A DNA stretch of 33,525 nt from Muribaculaceae bacterium (GTDB taxonomy: Bacteria > Bacteroidota > Bacteroidia > Bacteroidales > Muribaculaceae), in assembly GCA_029057985.1 (NCBI GenBank), contig JAIDYR010000006.1, forward strand, positions 1 to 33,525. Direction: 5' to 3'. Below are positions 7,522 through 14,578 of this stretch, piece after piece. The first letter of the stretch is position 1, and every line of letters begins with the position of its first letter. The notes below the pieces were generated by a model. That model was given only the letters and a program-made list of their open reading frames with translations, did not search any database and was not told the origin of the DNA. The position numbers and the translations under genes are program-made.

Positions 7522-9057
7522 ATGAAATTCTTACGTATAATATTCGCCGCAGCCCTCATGGCCGTATTTACTTGCGGCGCACAGAAAATCGATCCGATCA
7601 CTCAGGCGGTCCTTAACGGATATTCCTCCCTTCTCGAGAAAAATCCAAAGGATATAGAGACCCTCTTTGAGCGTGCTTCACAATATCAGCAACTCGGGAT
7701 GTATCGTAATGCTCTTGAAGACGTGAAGAAAGCATTGGAATATACTCCGGCTAAAAATACTGATATGCGGGAGCGTGAATATACCCTGCTCTCGGGCGTG
7801 GCAGCTTCGCTCGACGATTATGAAACTGCTCTTGATGCTATCAATCATGCTATCGAACTCAAACCCGGCAGCTATATAAATATCTATAACAAGGGCAATA
7901 TCCTTCTTGAACTTAACCGGCCGGAGGAAGCCTATAGGGTCTTTTCCTCAATGCAGTCGCTCAAGTCTCGCAGCCAGGAAGCATATTACGGCATGGCACG
8001 CGCATGTATCCGCCAAGGCAACTTCTCCGAAGCAGAGAATCTGATGAAGGAAATAGAAAGCGCAAATCAGACAAGCCCTTTGACTTTCTGCCGTCTCGGC
8101 AATCTGTTTGAGGAGATGAATCAGCCTGAAAATGCCGCGGCCAATTATATAGTTGCAATCGCAATGGATAATCGTGGCAATAGCGGCCTTAAGGAACTTT
8201 CTGACCTTTCCTCACGCAATTATAAAGCTGCTGCCATGGCCTTGGATTATGCAATAGAAAAAAGCACCAATAAGCCCATGATGCTCCTTCTGAAAGGACG
8301 CCTTGCAAATCAAGCCGGCGCTTATCCGGACGCAGAACTGAGTTTCTCACGACTGGCTAATATGCCGGAAGGTAAAACGCCAGGAGTCTACACCGCTTTG
8401 GCTGAATCACGCCTCGCTCTTAACCAACTCCCGGACGCTATGGAGGCAATTAATGAGTCGATCACCCTCGAGCCTTCAGCTGTAAATATGAATGTCAAAG
8501 CCAATATTGAATTGGCGATGCAAAACTCCCGCGGAGCGATCGCCGACGCAATGGAAGCTATACGCCTGAATCCGAATCGTACAGAATCCTATCTTACTGC
8601 CGCACAAGGCTACATCATGGCCGGCGAGGCAGATGAGGCTATCAAGATTCTAAATCAGGCTATAATGGCTGAACCAGACAACAATCTCGCTTTGCTCATG
8701 CGCGCATATACAAATCAGGAACTCGCAGGCAATTCAAAAGCCGCACAAGCCGACCTCAACCGTATCATCCTCGAAGAAGCCACTGCATTCCCTGATATCA
8801 CAATATTGGCAGTTGCCCGACTTAAAGCGGGTAAAAAGATAGATGCGGATGCCGGAATCCAAACTGCCGCGGAGTCACTGCGAAAGCCTGAAGATCTTTA
8901 TTGGCAGGCAGTCTATTACGCACAGGCCGGCGACCTTGAGAAAGCAAAGACCCTTGCCGACCAGGCATCCTTCGACGGATTCCTCAACAAGCACCTCCTC
9001 CAATCCTCTCATACGCCCTGGCTCAATCTCTCCCCCATCGCCCATCTTATTAAATAA
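7522..9057 (+). CDS. Exported tetratricopeptide-repeat protein
   Basis: The 511-aa protein starts with a signal peptide (MKFLRIIFAAALMAVFTCGA, likely cut before QKID). Nearly all the rest consists of TPR helices, recognised by the A-L/A-x-x-x-x-A-I-x-L-x-P pattern, for example YETALDAINHAIELKPGS, AMEAINESITLEPS, AIADAMEAIRLNPN and AIKILNQAIMAEPD. I expect a periplasmic or membrane-associated scaffold; the partner is unknown. It starts 13 bp after kdsA and is very likely in the rsmE-kdsA transcription unit. It is followed by a long perfect inverted repeat at 9101-9142. Confidence 0.8.
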   Translation: MKFLRIIFAAALMAVFTCGAQKIDPITQAVLNGYSSLLEKNPKDIETLFERASQYQQLGMYRNALEDVKKALEYTPAKNTDMREREYTLLSGVAASLDDYETALDAINHAIELKPGSYINIYNKGNILLELNRPEEAYRVFSSMQSLKSRSQEAYYGMARACIRQGNFSEAENLMKEIESANQTSPLTFCRLGNLFEEMNQPENAAANYIVAIAMDNRGNSGLKELSDLSSRNYKAAAMALDYAIEKSTNKPMMLLLKGRLANQAGAYPDAELSFSRLANMPEGKTPGVYTALAESRLALNQLPDAMEAINESITLEPSAVNMNVKANIELAMQNSRGAIADAMEAIRLNPNRTESYLTAAQGYIMAGEADEAIKILNQAIMAEPDNNLALLMRAYTNQELAGNSKAAQADLNRIILEEATAFPDITILAVARLKAGKKIDADAGIQTAAESLRKPEDLYWQAVYYAQAGDLEKAKTLADQASFDGFLNKHLLQSSHTPWLNLSPIAHLIK

Positions 9058-9100
9058 ACCAATAAGCCACAATAGCTTAAATTCTAACGACTTAAGCAAC

Positions 9101-9142
9101 AGTAAGGGCTCTTCGCGAAAAATTTCGCGAAGAGCCCTTACT
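9101..9142. terminator. Perfect 20-bp inverted repeat, terminator-like
   Basis: AGTAAGGGCTCTTCGCGAAA at 9101-9120 and its exact reverse complement at 9123-9142 are separated by 2 bases. It follows the TPR gene by 44 bp. No T-run follows on the plus strand (CTTTAACTT), so termination is plausible but not textbook; the symmetry could also serve transcription from the opposite side or a binding protein. Confidence 0.65.
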
Positions 9143-9240
9143 TTAACTTAAATTCAGCCCCTACAGCCCTCCAATCTTATTAATCCATACTAAATAACCT
9201 CGAGTAGATATAGCCAGATAGCCGTATTACCCCCCTCACC

Positions 9241-9440
9241 GAAGCTAATTTGTCTAAGGTATCGGCGCTTGCGCCGATAGTGCCGCTCCCGAAGCTAATT
9301 TGTCTAAGGCATCGGCGCTTGCGCCGATAGTGCCGCCCCGGAAGCTAATTTGTCTAAGGCATCGGCGCTTGCGCCGATATAACGGCCCCGGAAGCTAATT
9401 TGTCTAAGGCATCGGCGCTTGCGCCGATAGTGCCGCTAAG
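9241..9440. repeat. Four tandem copies of a 50-bp unit with an internal hairpin
   Basis: Copies begin at exactly 9241, 9291, 9341 and 9391. Each opens with GAAGCTAATTTGTCTAAGG, then one variable base, then the palindrome ATCGGCGCTTGCGCCGAT. The first 39 positions differ only at position 20 (T in copy 1, C in the others). The last 11 positions vary: GTGCCGCTCCC, GTGCCGCCCCG, TAACGGCCCCG and GTGCCGCTAAG. Each copy can form a 7-8-bp GC-rich hairpin on either strand. The array touches the prfA stop at 9442-9444, so it would be the 3' UTR of the prfA mRNA. Confidence 0.95.
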
Positions 9441-9441
9441 T

Positions 9442-10551
9442 TTACAACTCCGAAGCTTTCAGTTTTTCGGCGTTTTCAGCTACTATCAATTTATCGATAC
9501 ACTCCTGGATATCTCCATCCATAAAGGCTCCGAGATTATATACTGTGTAATTTATTCGATGATCCGTAATTCGTCCCTGCGGATAATTGTAGGTGCGGAT
9601 CTTAGCGGATCGGTCGCCGGTGCTGACCATAGTCTTGCGCTTGGAAGCGATATCATCGAGATATTTCTGATGCTCTTTATCATAAATGAAAGTACGCAGA
9701 CGCGATAGAGCGCGCTCTTTATTCTTAGGTTGGTCGCGCGTCTCGGTACACTCGATAAGAATTTCCTCTACAACTCCTGTATTGGGATTTTTCCAGTTAT
9801 AACGGAGTCTTACGCCTGATTCCACCTTATTCACATTCTGGCCTCCCGCACCACCCGATCGGAATGTATCCCATTTTATCTCCCCTTCGTGAATCTCCAC
9901 ATCGAATTCCTCAGCTTCCGGAAGCACTGCGACCGTAGCGGCAGATGTATGCACGCGCCCCTGAGTCTCAGTTGCGGGCACACGCTGCACCCGATGAACT
10001 CCGGACTCATACTTCATCGTGCCGTAGACTCCATCGCCTGTAAGAGAAAATATGATCTCCTTATATCCGCCGGCTGCCCCTTCCGAAAATGAAGAGACTG
10101 CCAGTTGCCAACCTCTCGTCTCGGCATACTTCTGATACATCCTGAATAAGTCGCCGGCGAAAAGGGCTGCTTCATCGCCCCCCGTACCACCGCGGATCTC
10201 AACGATTGCATTCTTGGAATCGTCCGGATCAGCCGGTACGAGCAGCAGTTTTATCTCCTCCTCCATCTTTGGAAGAGCTTGAGTAGCAGCTTCGAGTTCC
10301 TCGCGGGCCATCTGCCGCATCTCATCGTCAGATTCCTCAGCAATAATCTGCTTGGACTCCTCAATGATTGCGAGACTCTGCCTATAACGGCGTGTCGCAT
10401 CAAGAATCTTTTCGAGTTCGCGATATTCCTTGGTCAACTTGACATAACGTTGTTGATCAGCTATGACGGCCGGATCCGTGATCAGAGTTGCGACCTCCTC
10501 AAATCGTCCGTCGAGGCCTTCAAGGCGGGATAGTAAAGAATTTTCACTCAT
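9442..10551 (-). CDS. prfA: Peptide chain release factor 1
   Basis: RF1 reads UAA and UAG in the ribosomal A site and triggers peptide release. The 369-aa protein has the stop-codon tripeptide PAT in HRVQRVPATETQGRVHTSA (RF2 would have SPF), the peptidyl-transferase motif GGQ in SGGAGGQNVNKVES, and an N-terminal coiled-coil region. There is no internal frameshift of the prfB kind. I chose ATG 10551 (MSENSLLSRL) over 10599 because a promoter at 10571-10600 covers the longer frame and family members start here. The gene ends directly against the 50-bp repeat array. Confidence 0.95.
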   Translation of the reverse strand: MSENSLLSRLEGLDGRFEEVATLITDPAVIADQQRYVKLTKEYRELEKILDATRRYRQSLAIIEESKQIIAEESDDEMRQMAREELEAATQALPKMEEEIKLLLVPADPDDSKNAIVEIRGGTGGDEAALFAGDLFRMYQKYAETRGWQLAVSSFSEGAAGGYKEIIFSLTGDGVYGTMKYESGVHRVQRVPATETQGRVHTSAATVAVLPEAEEFDVEIHEGEIKWDTFRSGGAGGQNVNKVESGVRLRYNWKNPNTGVVEEILIECTETRDQPKNKERALSRLRTFIYDKEHQKYLDDIASKRKTMVSTGDRSAKIRTYNYPQGRITDHRINYTVYNLGAFMDGDIQECIDKLIVAENAEKLKASEL

Positions 10552-10570
10552 ATGGGTGCATCTGTAATTG

Positions 10571-10600
10571 CAAATATATATAGTAGCCGGTAAGCTCAAA
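10571..10600 (-). promoter_or_regulatory. Promoter of prfA
   Basis: On the minus strand TTTG (10600-10597), an 18-bp spacer and TATATTTG (10578-10571) match the -33/-7 consensus. The start would be near 10565, a leader of about 15 nt to ATG 10551. Confidence 0.65.
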
Positions 10601-10746
10601 CAGCTTCCCTACATACCGTAGATAATGAAGTCGTCAAAACTTTTTCTTTTCCTGTGCCTAACTCCATTATTTCGTAAAAAGTTTAGACAACTTCATTGGA
10701 TAATAGAGAAAAATCGACTGCAAAATTAGAAAAAAATAAGGAGAAA

Positions 10747-10778
10747 TTTGGTAGGATAAGAAAAAAAGAGTAATTTTG
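10747..10778 (+). promoter_or_regulatory. Promoter of rpsP
   Basis: TTTG (10747-10750), a 20-bp spacer and TAATTTTG (10771-10778) fit the consensus exactly. The predicted leader to ATG 10883 is about 98 nt. Confidence 0.8.
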
Positions 10779-10882
10779 CATTGAAAATGAAGCCAAGCCG
10801 GCAAATGGTGCTATCAGCCTGAGCCTAAAGCAAAGCTTCAAAATAATAAACACAATATCAATATAAATCAAAGTCAAGTTAA

Positions 10883-11422
10883 ATGGCAACCAAGATCAGA
10901 TTGCAGCGTCATGGCCGTAAGGGCTACGCTTATTATCCCATTGTAGTCGCCAATAGCAGGGCACCACGAGATGGTAGATTTATTGAAAGGATAGGTTCCT
11001 ATAATCCGAACACTAATCCTGCTACAATAAGTTTAGACTTCGACCGTGCTTTGTATTGGGTAGAAACAGGTGCGATCCCCACCGATACAGTTCGCTCCAT
11101 CCTCTCCAAGGAAGGCGTAATGCTGATGAAGCACCTCCGTGGCGGTGTCAAGAAAGGCGCTTTCACTGAAGAAGAGGCTCTTCGTCGCTTCGAAGCCTGG
11201 AAGGCTGACCGCACTAAAGTAGCTGACGCTGCAAAAGCTAAGAAAGAAGCTGCAGCTGCTGAAGACGCTAAAAAGCGCTTCGAAGCTGAAGCTGAAAAGA
11301 ATCGTCTCAAAGGCGAGTCAGTAGCTAAGAAAAAAGCTGAAAAGCTCGCTGCCGAAGAAGCTGCCGCTAAGGAAGCTCTCGAAGCTGAAGTAGCAGAGAC
11401 TGAAGCTGAAGCAGCTGAGTAA
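10883..11422 (+). CDS. rpsP: 30S ribosomal protein S16 with a long C-terminal extension
   Basis: S16 is a small-subunit assembly protein. Residues 1 to about 80 are canonical: [40 protein letters not shown] and NP. The protein then continues to 179 aa, about twice the usual S16 length, ending in a low-complexity Ala/Glu/Lys tail (from about residue 115, for example [20 protein letters not shown]) likely to be one long charged helix. Such tails on S16 are known in Bacteroidota. It has its own strong promoter and is the only gene before tRNA-Glu. Confidence 0.95.
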   Translation: MATKIRLQRHGRKGYAYYPIVVANSRAPRDGRFIERIGSYNPNTNPATISLDFDRALYWVETGAIPTDTVRSILSKEGVMLMKHLRGGVKKGAFTEEEALRRFEAWKADRTKVADAAKAKKEAAAAEDAKKRFEAEAEKNRLKGESVAKKKAEKLAAEEAAAKEALEAEVAETEAEAAE

Positions 11423-11453
11423 TCCTCCGGAACTGAAAAAATTTGCAAAATTA

Positions 11454-11485
11454 CTTGCAGGATTCAAATAATCTTCGTAACTTTG
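11454..11485 (+). promoter_or_regulatory. Promoter of tRNA-Glu
   Basis: CTTG (11454-11457), a 20-bp spacer and TAACTTTG (11478-11485) match the -33/-7 consensus apart from one base. The predicted start is about 55 nt before the tRNA. Confidence 0.65.
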
Positions 11486-11497
11486 CAACGCAAACAG

Positions 11498-11541
11498 GAA
11501 GAAAGGGATGCAATTCCTTATGACAATCTCTCCCTTTCTTC
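11498..11541 (+). other. Leader hairpin upstream of tRNA-Glu
   Basis: GAAGAAAGGGA (11498-11508) pairs perfectly with TCCCTTTCTTC (11531-11541) across a 22-nt loop, ending 4 bases before the tRNA. It may guide 5' processing or be a protein-binding element. Confidence 0.55.
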
Positions 11542-11545
11542 ATTC

Positions 11546-11617
11546 GGCCGATTAGTGTAGCGGTTAGCACGCCACCCTCTCACGGTGGAGACTCGGGTTC
11601 GAGTCCCGGATCGGCTA
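11546..11617 (+). tRNA. tRNA-Glu (anticodon CTC)
   Basis: A 72-nt cloverleaf: acceptor GGCCGAT with ATCGGCT (first pair G-U), anticodon stem CCACC/GGTGG around loop CTCTCAC (anticodon CTC), T-arm CGGG/CCCG with TTCGAGT, discriminator A. The 3' CCA is not encoded, unlike tRNA-Met in this window. Confidence 0.9.
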
Positions 11618-11622
11618 CTTTT

Positions 11623-11654
11623 AAAGGGCATCCTCTCGGATGCCCTTTATTTTT
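11623..11654 (+). terminator. Intrinsic terminator after tRNA-Glu
   Basis: AAAGGGCATCC (11623-11633), loop TCTC and GGATGCCCTTT (11638-11648) form an 11-bp stem, followed by ATTTTTG. Confidence 0.92.
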
Positions 11655-11817
11655 GTATCCGGCCCCCTAAATCTACCCGGATTTGCAATGAACGGCATCA
11701 ATGTCGGATCAAATGGACGGTAGATATGTTAAATCGACAATCTCCTTAATCTTTTCACTCTTACTTCGCGTTATATCTACGAAAACACACTATTAATACT
11801 CTCTAAAAATTGAAACT

Positions 11818-11994
11818 ATGAAAACACTATCCATCATTTTTTATGTAATAGGATCAATACTCCTGATTGCATCTTGCTTCACTATGAGCGTCGCTACTAC
11901 ATGGTGGCTCGGAGGTTCGGCAGTAGTTGCCCTGATTATCGGTTGCGTTTGCCAGTTCAACGCCAACAGAACTAATCAACTCCACCATCTCTGA
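11818..11994 (+). CDS. Small two-helix membrane protein (58 aa), unknown
   Basis: ATG 11818 opens a 58-codon frame: MKTLSIIFYVIGSILLIAS, then CFTMSVATTWWLGGSAVVAL, then IIGCVCQFNANRTNQLHHL. Two hydrophobic segments (about 4-22 and 29-48) separated by a short polar link predict a small integral membrane protein with a polar tail. A good terminator follows 9 bp after the stop, which supports a real gene. No clear promoter box was found in the 160 bp before it. I do not recognise the family. Confidence 0.55.
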   Translation: MKTLSIIFYVIGSILLIASCFTMSVATTWWLGGSAVVALIIGCVCQFNANRTNQLHHL

Positions 11995-12003
11995 ATCCAA
12001 TAA

Positions 12004-12034
12004 AGCCCGGGTTTACACCCGGGCTACTTTTTTA
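12004..12034 (+). terminator. Intrinsic terminator after the small membrane protein
   Basis: AGCCCGGGT (12004-12012), loop TTAC and ACCCGGGCT (12017-12025) give a 9-bp GC-rich stem, followed by ACTTTTTTAA. Confidence 0.9.
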
Positions 12035-12061
12035 ATATCCTATTTTTATATCTTCTTTTTA

Positions 12062-12103
12062 ATATCCAAGTGTAGCACCGGATTCTTATATCCAAGTACA
12101 GCA
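12062..12103. repeat. Pair of imperfect 16-bp direct repeats
   Basis: ATATCCAAGTGTAGCA (12062-12077) and ATATCCAAGTACAGCA (12088-12103) are repeated with 26-bp periodicity just beyond the 3' end of the murU-like gene. Function unknown. Confidence 0.5.
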
Positions 12104-12143
12104 ACAGACCCTAATTGCGTATGTAACCAATTCTGCCTCCGGA

Positions 12144-12908
12144 TCAGAGAAGATCGCTATACTCCGCCACCTTGGCCAAAGTCTCCGGCTTCCCTATATC
12201 AATCATCCTCAGATTGGCTGCAACGCAGCCTTTTATTTCGATTGAAGAAATTGCGTCAAGATAAAAATCTATAACCGAGAAGACACCTTCTTTCTTCTGC
12301 CGGCACATCTCTTCGAATATAGCACCGGGCGACATTACATGGATTCCGCTGAAAGCCTTTTCATATAAGACTCCCTCTTGCAACCCCTTCACTATCTCTT
12401 TCCTTTCTGATTCAGGACGAAACAGATCTTTTGCCACATTATGCCAACCACGCAGATTCATTGAGTTATCAAAAAGTAGTCGGCGTGATGACTCCCGGTC
12501 ACTGACCAAAAGCGTGGCAGCCGCCTTCTCATCTTCATGAGTCTTCATCAGTCCCCTTAAATCCGCATTTGACAGGATGTCGACGTTATGGATAAGAAAC
12601 GGCTCTTCAGTCGCTCCGAGCATACCGGCCGCATGAAGTAGAGCTCCTCCCGTCTCAAGCAACTGTCCGCTCTCGTCGCTGAAGCGTATCTTTACTCCAA
12701 AATTATCTTTTGATTTTACAAAATCTCGTATCTGATCACCGAAATGATGAAGGTTGATAACAAAATCATCAAATCCCTGATTCTTCAGGCGTACGATCAC
12801 TCTCTCCAGAATAGGCACCCCATCAACCGGCACAAGAGCCTTGGGGTGAGAAAGAGTAAAAGGCCGGAGGCGTGTGCCAAGACCGGCGGCGGGAATAAAT
12901 GCTTTCAT
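12144..12908 (-). CDS. Sugar-phosphate nucleotidyltransferase, MurU-like
   Basis: This 254-aa protein has the NTP-transferase signature at its N-terminus: MKAFIPAAGLGTRLRPFTL, then SHPKALVPVDGVPILE, followed by ESGQLLETGGALLHAAGML and FLIHNVDILSNADL, the Asp of the last being the metal-binding residue. The pattern and length match MurU (MurNAc-1-phosphate uridylyltransferase), which makes UDP-MurNAc in the peptidoglycan salvage route that bypasses fosfomycin-sensitive de novo steps. The start codon overlaps the stop of the upstream kinase gene by 4 bp (ATGA), so the two are translationally coupled; AmgK plus MurU is the known salvage pair. The substrate is inferred from this pairing; a GlcNAc-1-P or other hexose-1-P enzyme is possible. 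Confidence 0.7.
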   Translation of the reverse strand: MKAFIPAAGLGTRLRPFTLSHPKALVPVDGVPILERVIVRLKNQGFDDFVINLHHFGDQIRDFVKSKDNFGVKIRFSDESGQLLETGGALLHAAGMLGATEEPFLIHNVDILSNADLRGLMKTHEDEKAAATLLVSDRESSRRLLFDNSMNLRGWHNVAKDLFRPESERKEIVKGLQEGVLYEKAFSGIHVMSPGAIFEEMCRQKKEGVFSVIDFYLDAISSIEIKGCVAANLRMIDIGKPETLAKVAEYSDLL

Positions 12909-14374
12909 GAATTGAAGTATTCTTTTATCTGTTGCTCACGATGATTAAGGACAATCTTGACGTCCGGGAAAGCAGTAGCGAGCCGCTCGGCAAGATGTTG
13001 CGCACAATAGACCGAACGATGTTGGCCTCCGGTGCAACCGAACGCGACCTGCAGATTGCGAAAGCCCCGGCGCCTATAGGTCTCTACTGAAGGCGCTACC
13101 ATCATCCATGCGCCTTCGAGAAATGTCCCCACCTCACCTCTCTCTTCAAGGAAATCAATGACCGGACGGTCGCGACCCGTGAGGCGTTTGTACTCATCAT
13201 AGCGCCCCGGATTATGCATTCCCCGGCAATCAAACATGAAGCCACCTCCATTTCCCGAAAAGTCGGCTGGATATCCCTTCTTATAAGAGAAACTGAAGAC
13301 TTCGATGCGAAGATATTCCCCTTCGTGGGAAAGATATTTCGGCCGCATCTTTACCAATCCTTCACAACATTTATTCAATTCCGGATAATCATCCGCCACT
13401 CCTTCTTCAAGGAGGACTCCGAGATTGGCCAAAGCATTGGGGATACTCTCGATAAAGTGGGCCTTCTTCTCTATCAATCCCCTGAAACCGTAAGCTCCAA
13501 GCACCTGCAGAGTTCTGAAAAATACGAAGAGAGGCAACGATCGCTCAACGGCATCTTTGACATCATGCCCGGCTGCCAGGGAATACTCCTTTATATAATA
13601 ATCGATCATTTCCTCCCGCATCTTAGAGGGAAGATTGGCTTTAGCCTGCCATAGAAGCGATACAATATCATAGACAACAGGCCCTCTGCGTCCTCCCTGA
13701 TAGTCGATCAGAGTCACATCGCGCCCGGCAATCATCAAGTTCCTGCTCTGGAAATCCCTGTACATGAATCCCCACAATTCGGAGTCGACATCCATAAGAT
13801 CTTCCCCTAATCTCTCAAAATCATTCTCCAGAGCATCTTCATTGAATATGAGTCCGGAAGGCTTCAGAAAATCATATTTAAAATAATTTAAGTCCCAAAG
13901 TATCTGGCGCAGGGAAAATTCAGGCATCAGGGCTTCCCGGAGATCCTTCTCGACTCCACTGCGCTGAACGATGATCAGCTGATCTATAGCAGCTTTCAGA
14001 TATTCTCTTACTCCGGTTTCCGCAAGCGACGAATCATCCGAAGCGGCATCGTCAGATACTTTGCGATGCCAATCTGAAATGACATCGAAAAGACTCATAA
14101 GGCCCGCATCCGATTGGATATATAGACGGCTGTCGGATTCCGAAGAAACGATAATCTCCGGCACTCTCGCCCCCGCTTCAGCCAGTCGGCGCGACAGATT
14201 AAGAAAGGCCTTCGTCTCGCTATGGTCGTCAGAAAAGGTAGCGATATACGACTTATTCCCATCATAGACCCGATAGTAGCGACGGGAGGATCCCGCACCC
14301 GGAAGTTTTTCTACCCTTTCCGGCTCTCTTCCTGCGAAATTCTTATATAATTTTATAATTTCTTTAATTTCCAT
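12905..14374 (-). CDS. AmgK-like amino-sugar kinase fused to a RapZ C-terminal domain
   Basis: The 489-aa protein has two parts. Residues 1 to about 340 are an aminoglycoside-phosphotransferase-type kinase: nucleotide-binding LPGAGSSRRYYRV, catalytic loop MYRDFQSRNLMIAG and metal site LIDYQGGRRGPVVYDIVSLL, as in AmgK, which phosphorylates the anomeric OH of MurNAc and GlcNAc. The usual His before Arg-Asp in the catalytic loop is Tyr here. Residues 355-489 are the RapZ C-terminal domain: FDCRGMHNPGRYDEY and FGCTGGQHRSVYCAQHLA; in E. coli this domain binds the GlmZ/GlmY small RNAs and senses glucosamine-6-phosphate. RapZ's own N-terminal P-loop domain is absent and the kinase sits in its place. 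The gene overlaps the murU-like gene by 4 bp. Kinase fold and RapZ-C identity are clear; the substrate is inferred. Confidence 0.8.
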   Translation of the reverse strand: MEIKEIIKLYKNFAGREPERVEKLPGAGSSRRYYRVYDGNKSYIATFSDDHSETKAFLNLSRRLAEAGARVPEIIVSSESDSRLYIQSDAGLMSLFDVISDWHRKVSDDAASDDSSLAETGVREYLKAAIDQLIIVQRSGVEKDLREALMPEFSLRQILWDLNYFKYDFLKPSGLIFNEDALENDFERLGEDLMDVDSELWGFMYRDFQSRNLMIAGRDVTLIDYQGGRRGPVVYDIVSLLWQAKANLPSKMREEMIDYYIKEYSLAAGHDVKDAVERSLPLFVFFRTLQVLGAYGFRGLIEKKAHFIESIPNALANLGVLLEEGVADDYPELNKCCEGLVKMRPKYLSHEGEYLRIEVFSFSYKKGYPADFSGNGGGFMFDCRGMHNPGRYDEYKRLTGRDRPVIDFLEERGEVGTFLEGAWMMVAPSVETYRRRGFRNLQVAFGCTGGQHRSVYCAQHLAERLATAFPDVKIVLNHREQQIKEYFNS

Positions 14375-14378
14375 AATC

Positions 14379-14386
14379 CAAAATTA
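14379..14386 (-). promoter_or_regulatory. Probable -7 element for the kinase/uridylyltransferase pair
   Basis: On the minus strand 14386-14379 is TAATTTTG, a perfect -7 box, but only 5 bp before the start codon, so a transcript from it would be leaderless or nearly so. No TTTG is found at the right distance upstream. Confidence 0.3.
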
Positions 14387-14409
14387 CTAATTTTTTCGCA
14401 AAAAATCAC

Positions 14410-14417
14410 TATATTTG
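14410..14417 (+). promoter_or_regulatory. Probable -7 element for pgk
   Basis: TATATTTG is a perfect TAnnTTTG box. The -33 position lacks TTTG. It would give a leader of about 155 nt that contains the hairpin at 14491-14540. Confidence 0.45.
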
Positions 14418-14490
14418 CAGAATGAAAGCCAATTCATGATTTAATCAACCCATTTATACTCATGCAGGGCTTCATAATCAGGCTCACTAT

Positions 14491-14540
14491 TATGCCACGT
14501 AGGAAATTCAAGAGCGATTCTTCCAATCCTATGAGGCATA
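14491..14540 (+). promoter_or_regulatory. Long hairpin in the pgk leader
   Basis: TATGCCACGTAGGA (14491-14504) pairs with TCCTATGAGGCATA (14527-14540) in 13 of 14 positions (one A-A mismatch, one G-U), with a 22-nt loop containing a possible inner AAGA/TCTT stem. It ends 38 nt before ATG 14579. It may control stability or translation of pgk; no known riboswitch class was recognised. Confidence 0.5.
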
Positions 14541-14578
14541 AAGAATAAGAAATTTAGACATTCAAATTCTATACACAA

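Larger units (their letters stand above)
9058..9441. other. Gene-free convergence zone with inverted repeat and tandem array
   Basis: These 384 bp lie between the convergent ends of the TPR gene and prfA. They hold the 20-bp inverted repeat (9101-9142), about 100 bp in which I see nothing, and a four-copy 50-bp array (9241-9440) that ends at the prfA stop codon. No convincing ORF or RNA gene is seen. Confidence 0.8.
10552..10882. other. Divergent promoter region between prfA and rpsP
   Basis: These 331 bp hold the prfA promoter (minus, 10571-10600), the rpsP promoter (plus, 10747-10778) and an rpsP leader of about 100 nt. No gene or strong secondary structure was recognised in the rest. Confidence 0.7.

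Noticed and set aside
9241-9440. CRISPR array
   Set aside because: The 50-bp period has no unique 25-40-bp spacers; the variable part is 11 bp and similar between copies, and there are no cas genes.
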